Source of the DNA: Moniliophthora roreri
Taxonomy: Eukaryota; Basidiomycota; Agaricomycetes; Agaricales; Marasmiaceae
Direction: 5' to 3'
DNA length: 64,000 nt
Assembly (NCBI GenBank): GCA_001466705.2
Contig: LATX02000019.1
Span: 23,081-87,080 of the forward strand
The position numbers were made by a program, and so were the translations under genes. This document shows, piece by piece, positions 22,698-34,646 of this stretch (positions are counted from its first letter, which is position 1; every line of letters starts with the position of its first letter). The notes under the pieces were generated by a model. That model saw only the letters and a list, made by a program, of their open reading frames with translations, searched no databases and was not told where the DNA came from.

Positions 22698-25484
22698 AAT
22701 TTGTGTGCCATTCCAGTTTTGCTTCCTCACTTCAGGCCCTGGAGATTGGTCCTGAGTGACTCCAGAGAGATAGACATCTGATAACAAACTTGCATTGTAA
22801 GAGATAAGAGTAACATCTTGAGTGCATTATAGCACTTTTCTAAGAGACACTTTACACCAAGAAGGAGCCTTGAGCACTTGGAGTGTGGCCTGTGTTGGGT
22901 ATTAGGTTTTGACACACTTAGAGTCTTAGCAAGAGGTGTGCCTGTGCTGAGCTCTTTGTAGAAGTTGGTCTAGGACCTTTTCCAGTATGCTGTGTGCTGT
23001 AGTAGTCTTAAAGAAGTCTTGAACTCCATAGGGTCAGACTATATTAGCTATTAAGTCTTTGTATGGGACTGTAGCTCTTGTGTTTGTGCTTTGTGCACCG
23101 TGTTCTTTGTGTTTTGTGTGTGTTTGTGATATAAACCCTTTTTAAAACCCATATATACTCCTCTGGAGGTGAACCTCTTGAAGTAGATTGCTTTAATAAG
23201 AGAGAATCAACCTAGCTAAGAGTTTTGTTGGCATTCTAAGTGTGGTAACTCTGATTACACTGATCCACACTTGCACAACAACCTGAGTTAGACTTTTGGA
23301 GGTTATCTTTTGGGTAGTTTTCCATTAGTCTTATTATAGACAAATTACTGGATTATTATTTCATTTCCATCAGTTATTCTTGCTGAGATAGACTCACTGT
23401 ATTTATACTGGACCTTTGTAGCCTAGTTCTCCATCTTGACCTCTTGGTCATTTGGGCTAGACAAGTATTCTTTGTACATATCCCTCAGTAGCTATACTAA
23501 CTTGGTCATTTGGGCTAGGCATTGACCTTGTGTCTGTTGAGTTCAATGTCATATTGACCTAGAGTCTACACCAGATCATCCCTTTCCCTTATCCTTTCCT
23601 AACTCAAGTGTAGAGGGTTCTACTCACTGTGACAAGAGTCATTGCAGCACCACAAAAACACTCTTCAACAATTGGTAGCAGCAATGCTACAACAAATGCA
23701 GCTGAATACTGCTCAGAATGATATTGCAAAAAACTGAGAAACTCAGTAATGGGGACAGTAGCACATAATGACAAAGCTACTAAGATAAAATCCTCTGACG
23801 GTAAAGGCAAGAAGTTGGAAATATCCATTACCCCACCCAAGGGTTTTGATAAATCCACATATGGTGACCTGGAAAATCTATTGAAATCAAATGTGCAACC
23901 AAGGAAAGAACAACCTAAAAAGGACAAAATAAACAAAGACAGAGAAGATAAGTCACCTAGTGAAGAGATTCCTATAACAAACAAAATGCCAACTCAAGTA
24001 TATTTTGATGACCACAAGGTCAATTTATTCTGTTTGGACCTTGTGTGGAATGTTGTTAGATCAAATGATCCTCCCATGTAGCCACTGGTCCTATACATGG
24101 ACCTTCTTCCTTTCCCATTGGTTTACTTCTGTGTAGCCCACTTCTTCCATCTGATTGGCAGACATCACAGTTCAGACACTCCATGTATTCACTGTCATTC
24201 CACCTTCCATACAACCCTCTAGGTCATTATTGATTTCCTGCATAATCGATACCCAGTACCAGTGATATGCATAACTTTTACCTTTTATTTTGCATGCAAA
24301 TAGAGAATATTTTGCACTTTTATGGTTGAAAATGAAAGATATAAGGGAATTGAGGACTAGTGTGAGCCCTGAGCAGCTAGTCAAAGCAAGTAGTAGAGAA
24401 GGATACAAAATATTAGCAGAGTAATGGTTGATGGTAGGCCATACAAGGGTACCAGACCACTGCTAGTATGAAAATAAACAGCAAATCTGAACACAGAGGA
24501 GCATCCTGAAACCTGTAGAGAAACACACCACATCACACCTCTCTATTGAAAGCATACCAAAGGGAATATTTTCACTTTTAATAATATTTTCAAACCATGC
24601 CCAATTGGAAGGAAGAATAAAAGCCTTCAATGATACACCTACAAGAACATTATTGAGAAACAGATATGAAACAGAGAATGACAAATTATGGGCGAGGGAT
24701 ACTCGAGATACCGAATAACAAATTGAAGAATGAAATAGAGGATTGGCTACCAGAAGGGTGCCTGTATCATGGAAAAATGGAAGACAAAGCTGTATGACAA
24801 GAAGCCAGCATGGCCAAGCCTACGCATATGCTTTAGACATGAAAAAGGAAGCATATTATGCATCCAGAAAGCAGATGATAGTAGAAGGAAAAGGAAGGAA
24901 TTATGCAGAATGGCATGGAAGTAAAATATTTTCAAACAGAGTTGGAAGGAGAGCTGTCTGATAAAGAAAATTGCAAACGGTTAGTATCAGAAGACTGCAC
25001 AATCGTCAAAGAAAAAGAATAAAAGAGATTATGGCTATGAAGCCTGACTACAATTGGACACTGTGACAGAGAAATTACCAAACACAGCTCAGTTTATATA
25101 ATATTTAGCACCCAACTCAGTTTTATTTGTATTTGTGACAGATATATTAGATTATTTATATTGTAGGATATATAAGGGGATGTGTTTTGTAGGTGGAAGG
25201 CAGGAGAGATACTGCCCACTGATTACCAGAGTGTATGACATTGTTGTTCAGGTAGAAGAGCTACCAACAATCAGTATTTTTCAACCACTTCGGGCTCTAG
25301 CTTATTTAGTTGTGCAAGAGGTGCAGGCTAGTTGAGACCTGAGATTGTAACCCAAACTAGAGATATAAACAAAAGCTAGGAAGAGCTTAGTTTTTAATGC
25401 AAGAGGCATGTTTTCTGATAAGAGAAGCATTGCATCAGTCTACTAAGAGGATAGCTGACATGCATCAGTATAGTCTGGTGTTTC
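22698..25484. repeat. 2787-bp tandem duplication, unit 2
   Basis: Directly abuts unit 1. Its first 50 bp carry C at three places where unit 1 has T, matching X copy a. The junction is ...GTGTTTCAAT|TTGTGTGCC, with AAT shared. All open frames of unit 1 recur exactly 2787 bases downstream. Confidence 0.9.
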
Positions 25485-26404
25485 AATGTGAATCAGAGAG
25501 GGTTTCAGGCTAGCAGTGTCTAGAAGATTTGTCCTCTTGAGAATCATTGCAGAACATAGCTAAGAGGGCTATATTCAGGTACAAGAGGTACCTTTGTTCT
25601 CACTTAGAAGAAGTTTATTCTTTGGGCAGTTTCTGGTCAAAAATATATACCAGTATTTGCTTTTGAAGTGATTAATAAAACTACAAACCAATAAATATTA
25701 TACCAAACGAACACCAATCTCAATCTGAGAAGTTGTTTTGAAGGCATTTGTCTCTGAACTACCGAGTAATACATTGAGAATTATTCTTGATGTTGCAGTA
25801 ACAGTGAACCATGCCGAACCAACTCGCAAACAAAACTGAGAATCAAGAACTTATATATACCTTTTTCAGGGGTATTTTGGCACCACAGGCCTCATGTTTT
25901 CATAATAGAGGCATAGGTTTTTGAGCATCTTCACCAGTCCTGTGGACACCTAGTCAGTCCATTGTATCCATCTGAGAGTGTCTTTGAAGCTCCATGTAGG
26001 TGTCAATGCCAACTGTGTACTATAGTGTTGATAGTAATAATGAATGTAAAGTCTTTTGATGCATTATTATGCAATGTGATTGTAACATGACCAGTCTAGT
26101 GCACTTAGACTGTGGATCCCACTGATATCTATTCCTCTACATTCAGAGTTAGTGGTTTCTGGCCTGTTTTTATTGGCCAAGGACCCTCACAGCAATGCTT
26201 CACTGTAATGTAGTGGGCTAGTATAGTCTACTATCCTCAACTAGGTTGTGTTACAGTGTCAATTATTAGACTTTTAAGGCACTTAAATCTTAGACACCAT
26301 GCCAGAGCTCTCTATCTATTGAGTCACATGGAATTCACATGCACTCTAGGCACTTTTTCTAGTATTTGACACAAAAAGTGCATGATTTCATATCTAGGCC
26401 AAAA
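25485..26404. other. CpG-poor DNA, no feature recognised
   Basis: Neither a coding frame longer than 60 codons nor a match to the other repeats in the window was seen. Confidence 0.4.
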
Positions 26405-26864
26405 TTAGGCACATCAGTGTAGCTTTTTTCCCTTGTCTTTTCCTCTAAGTTCCCTTATCTTATCCTTACCTTTCATCTCTTTATCCAATTACTTACCTTA
26501 TTTATACTACTACAGCTACCTTTCCCTAAAGCATTCCATTCCACCTGGGTTTCCTTCTGGATCATTCTTCTATTTCCATCAGTTATTCTCACCAAGACAG
26601 ACTCATTGTATTTATACTTGACCTTTATAGCCTAGTTCCCCATCTTAACCTCTTGGTCATTTGGGCTAGGCAAGTATTTATTGTACATATTCCTTAGTAG
26701 CTATATTAACTTGGTTATTTGGGCTAGGCATTGACTTTGTGTCTGTTGAGTTCAATGTCGTATTGACCTAGAGTCTACACTGGATCACCCCTTTCCTTTA
26801 TCTCTATTCTGACTTGAGTGCAGAGGGTTCTACTCACTGTTACATGAGTCATTGTGGCATCACA
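26405..26864 (+). repeat. Solo LTR of the gypsy family
   Basis: Aligns end to end with the split LTR 18656-18810 plus 20551-20867 and has no insertion at the X site. It ends CATCACA. The left end is decayed. No internal region adjoins on either side, so it is most simply a solo LTR left by recombination. Confidence 0.7.
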
Positions 26865-27184
26865 CAGCCAACTTGTAGAGTCTAGGCAAGTTGGCTGATC
26901 TGAGTAGAGGATTGGAGGGGAATGTGGTGAAGAGTGCAAGGATGAGTGGCATAGAGGGATTAGATTGGGACTCTGCCTCCAAGAGAGTTTCTGGTTGATT
27001 GATGTTGCTGTTTTATTAGATGCACAGCTCATGGTTTATAGTCTTTTGTATCAGAAGGTTTAAAGAAATAAGTAACATGAAACTTAAAGGAAATTATTTC
27101 ATAAAAACAGTAGAGGTTTGCCTATAGTAACTTTGAATTGACATTTTAATAGCATTTATCTCTACTTAATAAGTAGTTCCAACT

Positions 27185-27316
27185 TTAGACATTGGAGCTG
27201 GCTCCATTTTCATGCAGCAGCTTCATAATATTCAGATTTCTTGTCTGTAAGGCTGCTTAAAGTGCTGTCCCATACCTGCTACCTTGAATGTATATTTCAG
27301 TAGCATTTCCCTATGA
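27185..27316 (-). pseudogene. Orphaned last ankyrin exon of copy A
   Basis: It reads LLHENGASSNV followed by TAA at 27185-27187. This corresponds to the last exon of copy B (LLLEKEASSNV then TGA at 58194-58196). The preceding exon has lost its splice donor, so translation should stop at 27317 before reaching this exon. Confidence 0.6.
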
Positions 27317-30300
27317 TTAAAAAGTAATTTCAACATTTGGGTTGGCCCCCTTTTCAAGCAGCAGCTGCACAATGTCCTCATTTCCTGCTATCATAGCTGC
27401 CAGGAGTGGTGTCCCATTTTTGCCACCTTGGATGGATATTTCAGTAGCATTTCTCTATAATTCAAAAGTAATTGTGACCTTCAACATTTGGGTTGGCCCC
27501 ATTTGCAAGCAGCAGGTGCACAATGTCCTCATTTCCTGCTGTTACAGCTGCCAAGAGTGGTGTCCCATATTTGCCACCTTGGATGGATATTTCAGTAGCA
27601 TTTCTCTATGGTTGAAAAGTAATTCTAACCTTCAACATTTGGGTTGGCCCCCTTTTCAAGCAGCAGGTGCACAATGTCCTCATTTTCTGCTGTTACAGCT
27701 GCCAGGAGTGGTGTCCTATATTTGCTACCTTGAATGGATATTTCAGTAGCATTTCTCTATGATTGAAAAGTAATTCTGACCTTCAACATTTGGGTTAGCC
27801 TCCTGTTTAAGCAGCAGATGTACAATGTCCTCATTTTCTGCTGTTACAGCTGCCAGGAGTGGTGTCCCATATTTGCCACCTTGAATGGATATTTCAGTAG
27901 CATTTCTCGTGTCCCATATTTGCCACCTTGGATGGATATTTCAGTAGCATTTCTCTATGGTTCAAAAGTAATTCTGACCTTCAACATTTGGGTTGGCCCC
28001 CTTTTCAAGCAGCAGGTGCACAATGTCCTCATTTCCTGCTGTTACAGCTGCCAGGAGTGGTGTCCCATATTTGCCACCTTGGATGGATATTTCAGTAGCA
28101 TTTCCCTATGATTGAAAAGTAATTCTGACCTTCAACATTTGGGTTGGCCCCCTTTTTAAGTAGCAGCTGCACAATGTCCACATTTCGTGCAAATAAGGCT
28201 GCTTGAAGTGCTGTCCCATATTGACCACCTTGAATGGATATTTTAGTGGCATTCTCTATAATTCAGACAAAATTCTGACCTTCAACATCTGGGTCAGCTC
28301 CCTTTTCAAGCAGCAACTTCACAATGCCCACATTTCCTGCAAATGAGGCTGCTTGAAGTGCTGTCCCATACTTGCCACCTTGAATGGATATTTTAGCAGC
28401 ATTTCTCTATGATTTAGAAGTAATTCTGACCTTCAACATTTGGGTTGGCCCTCTTTTCAAGCAGCAGCTGCACAATGTCTACATTTCTTGCAAATGAGGC
28501 TGCTTGAAGTGCTGTCCCATGCTCACCACCTTGAATGGATATTCTAGTAACATTTCTCTATAACTTAAACAAAATTCTGACCTTCAACATCTGGGTGAGC
28601 TCCCTTTTCAAGCAGAAACTTCATAATGTCCATATTTCTTGCAAATGAGGCTGCTTGAAGTGCTGTCCCATACTGACCACCTTGAATGGATATTCTAGTA
28701 GCATTTCTCTATAATTTAAATGAGATTCTGACCTTCAACATTTGGGTCAGCTCCCTTCTCAAGCAGCAACTTCACAACATCCACATTTCTTGTAAATGAT
28801 GCTGCTTGAAGTGCTGTCCCATACTTGCCACCTTAAATAGATATTTTAGTGGCATTTCTCTATAATTTAGATGGAATTCTGACCTTTAACATTTGGGTCA
28901 ACTCCCTGTTCAAGCAGCAACTTCACAATGTCCACATTTTCTGCAAATGAGGCTGCTTGAGGTGCTGTCCCATACTTGCCACCTTGGATGGATATTTCAG
29001 TAGCATTTCTCTATAATTCAAAAGTAATTCTGACCTTCAACATTTGGGTTGGCCCCCTTTTCAAGCAGCAAGTGCACAATGTCCTGTTTTCCTGCTGTTA
29101 TAGCTGCCAGGAGTGCTGTCCCATATTTGCCACCTTGGATGGATATTTCAGTAGCATTTCTCTATAATTTAAATGAAATTCTGACCTTCAACATTTGGGT
29201 TGGCCTCCTTTTCAAGCAGCTGCACAATGCCCTGATTTCCTGCTGTTATAGCTATTTGAAGTGCTGTCCCATATTTGCCACCTTGAATGGATATTTTAGT
29301 ACCATTTCTCTATAATTTAAATGAAACTCTGACCTTCAACATTTGGGTCAGCTCCCTTTTCAAGCAGCAACTCCACAATGCCCACATTTTCTGCAATTGA
29401 GGCTGCTTGAAGTGCTGTCCCATACTCACCACCTTGGGTGGATATTTTAGTAGCATTCCTCTATAATTTAAATGAAATTCTGACCTTCAACATTTGGGTC
29501 AGCTCCCTTTTCAAGCAGCAACTCTACAATGCCCACATTTCTTGTAAATGAGGCTGCTTGAAGTGCTGTCCCATACTTCCCACCTTGAATGGATATTTTA
29601 GTGGCATTTCTCTATAATTCAAATCAGATTCTGACCTTTAACATTTGTGTCAGCTCCCTTTTCAAGCAGCAAGTCCACAATAACCACATTTCCTGCAAAT
29701 GATGCTGCTTGAAGTGCTGTCCCATACTGACCATCTTGAATGGATATTTTAGTGGCATTTCTCTATGATTCAAAAGTACCTCTGACCTTCAACATTTGGG
29801 TCAGCTCCCTTTTCAAGTAGCAAGTCCACAATGACCACATTTCCTGCAAATGATGCTGCTTGAAGTGCTGTCCCATACTGACCACCTTGAATGGATATTT
29901 TAGTGGCATTCCTCTATGATTCAAAAGTAACTCTGACCTTCAACATTTGGGTCAGCTCCCTTTTCAAGCAGCAACTTCACAATGTCCACATTTCCTGTAA
30001 ATGAGGCTGCTTGAAGTGCTGTCCTATACTTCCCACCTTGAATGGATATTTTAGTAGCATTTCTTTATAATTTAAATAAAATTCTAACCTTCAATGTTTG
30101 GGTCAGCTCCCTTTTCAAGCAGCAACTTCACAATCTCCACATTTCCTGCAAATGAGGCTACTTGAAGTGCTGTCCCATGCTCACCACCTTGAATAGATAT
30201 TTTAGTAGCATTTCTCTATAATTTAAATGAAATTCTGACCTTTAACATTTGGGTCAGCTCCCTTTTCAAGCAGCAACTTCACAATCTCCACATTTCCTGT

Positions 30301-30941
30301 AAATGAGGCTGCTTGAAGTGCTGCCCCATACTTTCCACCTTGAATGGATATTTTAGTAGCATTTCTTTATAATTTAAATAAAATTCTAACCTTCAATGTT
30401 TGGGTCAGCTCCCTTTTCAAGCAGCAACTTCACAATGTCCACATTTGTTGTAAATGAGGCTGCTTGAAGTGCTGTCCTATACTTGCCACCTTGAATGGAT
30501 ATTTTAGTGGCATTTCTCTATAATTTAAATAAAATTCTGACCTTCAATGTTTGGGTCAACTCCCTGTGCAAGCAGCAACTTCACAATGTCTACATTTTCC
30601 ACAAATGAGGCTGCTTGAAGTCCTGTCCCATACAGGCCACCTTGGATGGATATTTCAGTAGCATTTCTCTATGATTCAAATGTAACTCTGACCTTCAACA
30701 TTTGGGTTGGCCCCTTTTCCAAGCAGCAGGCGCACAATGTCCTGATCTCCTGCTGCTATAGCTGCTTGAAGTGCTGTCCCATATTTGTCACCTTGAATAG
30801 ACATTTCAATAGTATTTCTCTCCAATTAACAGTGATTCTGACCTTTAACATCTGGCTTTGCTCTATAGTCCAATAGCACACTAACTAACACCAAGTCTCC
30901 TTTATATGATGCAACCTGCAGTGCTGTTATAGACTTATTCT
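27317..30941 (-). repeat. 151-bp exon+intron tandem array encoding ankyrin repeats, copy A (about 24-25 units)
   Basis: Each unit is a 99-nt exon plus an intron of about 52 nt (starts GTCAGAATT, ends TATCCATTCAAG, branch-like CTGAAA about 14 nt before the AG). Both exon and intron are conserved between units. Two sub-types occur in blocks: GTPLLAA...AGNEDIVHLLL toward the protein C-terminus (27.35-28.1 kb) and GTALQAA...DIVKLLL elsewhere. Reading through any intron meets a stop within a few codons. Confidence 0.9.
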
Positions 30942-32250
30942 CTATGTAATGCATTCAGCATACTCCTCAATAAGGGAAAAACCACAGTTATACCTTGGTC
31001 TCCAACCTCTATATTAACATCTACACCTTTCTGAACTAAATCCTTGATTGCTCCCATCTCCTCATAAAGGATAGCATTCCTGAATGCTCTAGTATCCCCC
31101 TCTCTATGTTGCCTTTCCCGGTATTCAAAGATAGCCTCCAGAATGTCATGCAAGGGTGCTGCTAGTAGGAGCAATGCAAGAGTTTGGCCAAATGTCCATT
31201 TTGATTCATTAGAATCCTCCTGTAGATGTTGATTTTGTTTGAGGGTGAGCTCAATATCAACAAGGAATATAATATTAATGATGATTGGAATGATGCTTGG
31301 AGGTATGGTGTTGTTCTTGGGGTTGCCAAAACACTTCCTGTGCAATATTGGGTAGTATATGTACAGACCAAGGAAGACAACCATTGGAATGATCAAATTC
31401 AGCCCAGGTATGAGGAATAGTGAGTAAATCACAAGTGACCCCACATGCAATCCCTTTGAGCTAAGAGGAATATGGTGGCCCAGGATAACTATGGTTGCAG
31501 AGTTGACTGCACAAGAGCTTGAATGTTCAAATGAAGCTGGATTACTCCAGAGCCAAATCCCCACAGCAGCCATAATGGACAGGTGGAGAGAGCCTAGAGA
31601 GAGGACAATCCTTCTGATGATACCTTTTATCCAAGACTGCTGTTGAGGCTCTGTGCCTCTGCGCCTCTGCTCTATAAGCAATATTTATGTGAGAATCTTG
31701 AATTTCTAGCAAGGAAATGGGTTTACTACTCTCTGGTGAATCCAAGTTTGCAGGGTTATTAGAGCCAAGGGATTCTTCATCTGCAAATGGCAGGTCAGCT
31801 GAAAAAATCAATATTGTCAGAGTACATTCTCTTACCTTTTCTTTTCTTAATCTGTGCAGCAGTCAACCAAAGCTTCTTCCCAATATGTGCTATCCAAGAG
31901 GACCACTCTGGTTTGACCTGATCTGGTCCATCTTGACTCTTGTGCTGAATGTAGAGAAGAAAGTAGATGAATGTGTTTGTGTTGTTCATCCAGCTCAAGC
32001 TGAGGACAATAGTTGCATGAAAGCTGGATAATCCAAGAGTCTGAGCCTGGACCATGGCTGAAATCAAGATGGCAAAAGCAGTAATGAGGATGGTGGTTGA
32101 TTGGGCTTCAATGGAGTCAAGTTCATATGAAGTCACTTTTCCATCGAAGAGGGCCCATATAACAGGGATGAAACCAAGTAGATTCTGGGTGTAGATTGCT
32201 GCTCGGACACCAACTCCTGAGATGTCTGGATCTGAAGGGATGCAGGACAT
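27317..32250 (-). CDS. Polytopic membrane protein with C-terminal ankyrin array, copy A
   Basis: Exons: 32250-31836, 31798-31730, 31671-30994, then about 24 ankyrin exons from 30941 downward. Introns 1-3 are 37, 58 and 52 nt; all are GT-AG and phase 1. The start MSCIPSDPDISGVGVR is chosen because copy B and my recollection of fungal relatives agree on it; an in-frame extension to 32322 is less conserved. Seven or eight hydrophobic segments precede the repeats (for example ILITAFAILISAMVQ, LVIYSLFLIPGLNL, ALLLLAAPLHDILEAIF). The ankyrin part has 33-residue units of the type G-x-YGTALQAA...LLLENGANPNVE, one unit per 99-nt exon. A membrane-tethered ankyrin scaffold is the natural reading; the actual function is unknown. 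Odd points: the last donor is deleted, so the product ends EITF at 27317; one acceptor is duplicated (27862-27950); one exon lacks a codon (about 29217). CpG is almost absent, yet the frame is otherwise intact. Confidence 0.8.
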
Positions 32251-33540
32251 TGCTGTTGGATGTAAGGTTGTGGGAGGAAGCAAGTAAGATACATGGGCAG
32301 CATTCAAAGACAACAGATTCATGTTGACGAGTCAGCTGAATAACATCGTGATCTACCACAGATCGACATGAGGACTTCATTTCACCAATAGACGAACGGA
32401 GCAAACGGAAAAGGTTAAATTACATCAAAAGTTGCTGGCGTGCTTCGGCACGTTTACTACATTGTCCACACAAGTACCGACTGCCCTCCCCTCCACCAGA
32501 TTGATCCTTGCAGATTTCCAGAACTAACTCCCGACCTGTAGCACCTGTTTCCGTGATGGGACAAGCCATCCCACAGCGTGAGCCACACTATCCCAGGTTG
32601 AAATCCACTCAGCGGCAATAACATGGTTCCAGGCCTCCCAAGCATTCCAAGAGAGCGTTCATATTACTATAGTTGGTGTTATATGGCTCTTCGGGAGCGT
32701 TTGTGCATGCCAAATTACGACACAGGACATGGCATCGCTTGGAGCGACGGTACATGATGAGATGACAGTCTGCGTGTTTGCCATGCGCTGGGTGAAAGCC
32801 GCAACGAGTGTGATCTAAATTGATGTATTGCAAAGGTGTGTGAGGAGGAAGGAGGCAATGAGCGTCCTGTGCTCAAAGACAAAAGAGGGTGTTCAGTATT
32901 CGTACTGGTGAATTAAAGCACGATGAGCGTGATCGAGATTTGGAAAAGTTGCGAGATGACGGTGCTAGTTTAGTTCCTGCCCCAAACGAGATGTTAGTGG
33001 ACGCTATCAGACACTATCAGATGCTAGTTCAACGAATCCGCGAAAATCTGACACGCACCTGACGTTTTCTGACATCCGTCTGCTTGATTCCTTCTTCCTC
33101 CCCGGGCCACAAACCTGAAGCGTAGCCAAACAAGACTTCAGAAAAGAACACTCCCCCACGAGACGGACTCAGACTTGAAAAAAGCTTGTGCCTTGCGGTC
33201 CGTGCACAGCCTCAAATTCCCTATGCCCTAAATTTCCCCACGCTCGTTTTTTCCCCCTAACCATCACTTATCTACTAGTCCACTCTTTCTCCTCGCCTGT
33301 ATTGCTCTCTCGCTGTCTCGAGGTGAAACTTGATAGTTCAAGCTACGATGCAGGGAGTACGGATAAGACCAGACAGCGATGAAATGGTACGCGTACTGTT
33401 TACTTGTCGTTTGTGCGAAACTAAAGATATTTCAACGCGTCAGATACCGCCCAGTCGGTGACGCTGTGCAATATACGGCTATCTCGTGAGTCAACCCTAT
33501 AAAATCACTACCCTTTACTAAACCCACTAAACCCACTACG
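32251..33540. other. Upstream region of ankyrin copy A, CpG-normal
   Basis: This carries the presumed promoter of the minus-strand ankyrin gene; no clear TATA box was chosen. CpG density rises sharply here. The block is duplicated at 62168-63480 with mostly CpG-transition differences. A minus-strand frame at about 32609-32833 is Cys/His-rich (CGFHPAHGKHADCHL) and has a counterpart at 62519-62746, without a usable ATG. An overlapping frame also reads well (AWNHVIAAEWIS), so an old multi-exon gene could lie here. Confidence 0.4.
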
Positions 33541-33570
33541 CATTATGGCTAGCCGTGTCGTTGCTCCTCG

Positions 33571-34320
33571 TTCCAGGTCTCAAATGGTCGAGGAGTACCT
33601 TCATCCCGTTGTGGATAACGTCAACATCCCTTCCAAGTTTAGCTACTGGAGCCTTCTTCGTCCAGTTCGATGTTGTAAGTACCCGATGACTTCTTAACGA
33701 TTTTATATCCAAATACTCATTCGAACCATATAGTTACCCATACTTCTCTCGGAAATTTCTCCGCGAGCCTTTCGGGCTAGTTTCGCTGGTTGTATCAACT
33801 CAGCACAGTGCCTTCCAGTCCAAGGGCCCAAATCGAAGCAGGTATGCCTTTACCTTATAGGCGCTGGTTCTATTACTGTACACTATCTCAGACGCTGGAA
33901 AAAGCCTGTCTTCTCCCTCTACAGGTTTTGCCTCGGAACCGAGTTCTTGTGCTGTGTCTACCTGCTTTAGTCGGCGGTGGATACTTCAGGACCACGAATG
34001 CAAATGGCGATGCCATCCCGAATTATGCTGCCTTTCAGGGTATCCTCGTTGGTGCAGCAGCGTTCTGCTCATTGATATTTTGCACTCTTCGAGCCAGAGT
34101 ACGTTGTCCGGTCTAGCTACAGTATTGCCACTCATACTGTCTCTCAGGAGTCATGGCTCGCATCTCGAACGATACAAGACGGCGTCTGAGGAGGTCATCA
34201 TGATCGACAGGACTAGAGTGGATAAGACTCAGGATAATTCATCGGAGAGTGGCGGCGAGAACAACTTACAAGGCTGTCTCCGAAGGATTCACGTCGGATG
34301 TCGCTCCAAAGGTATTTCCT
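33571..34320 (+). pseudogene. JEN1-like carboxylate transporter (MFS) C-terminal relic, copy A
   Basis: Pieces in changing frames match the C-terminal half of fungal JEN1-type monocarboxylate/proton symporters: TFIPLWI, GAFFVQFDV, LSEISPRAFRASFAG, YQLSTVPSSPRAQIEA, IPNYAAFQGILVG and HGSHLERYKTASEE. The family usually reads GAFFVQFGVQGAWGV, ISPPAFRA, YQLGN and GSHFE. An intron with GTAAGT at 33675 and TAG at 33733 is still visible. The QGAWGV helix segment is missing and there is a one-base frame change between SFAG and YQL. The N-terminal half is not present. Confidence 0.7.
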
Positions 34321-34646
34321 GTATCCAGATCCCACGACTCTTGACTGATGAAGTGCGCTCCAGTAATCATTGAGCTCCAAGCATCCGAGATACTTTGTCC
34401 ACACTACCGTTGCCAGTGAATTCCTCGCCGAATCTAAACATCAGGAGCCAGTGACAGAGATACAATATTTGGATATCAGTTCGCAATTAGTACCCTCTAT
34501 GTTGTATGCCATGTAGTTGTCGTAGTGCAATGTAGTTATCGTAGTGCATCTTAGCGCTGCGCGCATGGCGTGGGGATCTTTCCGGAAGGTGATGTCACCC
34601 CGCGAGTCCGAATTATTCTTGATTCTTAACCACCATCTACCACCCA

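Noticed and set aside
27342..29315. Plus-strand open frames of up to 135 codons repeating MDISVAFLY-like text
   Set aside because: They are the antisense of the ankyrin exons and introns; the minus strand has the conserved protein and splice sites.
27317..30941. CRISPR-like regular array
   Set aside because: The unit is 151 bp and encodes ankyrin repeats with introns; there are no short repeats with unique spacers and the genome is fungal.
33545..33680. Frame starting MASRVVAPRS as a new gene
   Set aside because: The neighbouring frame over the same bases matches a JEN1-like transporter helix, and this frame runs into a stop after the intron.
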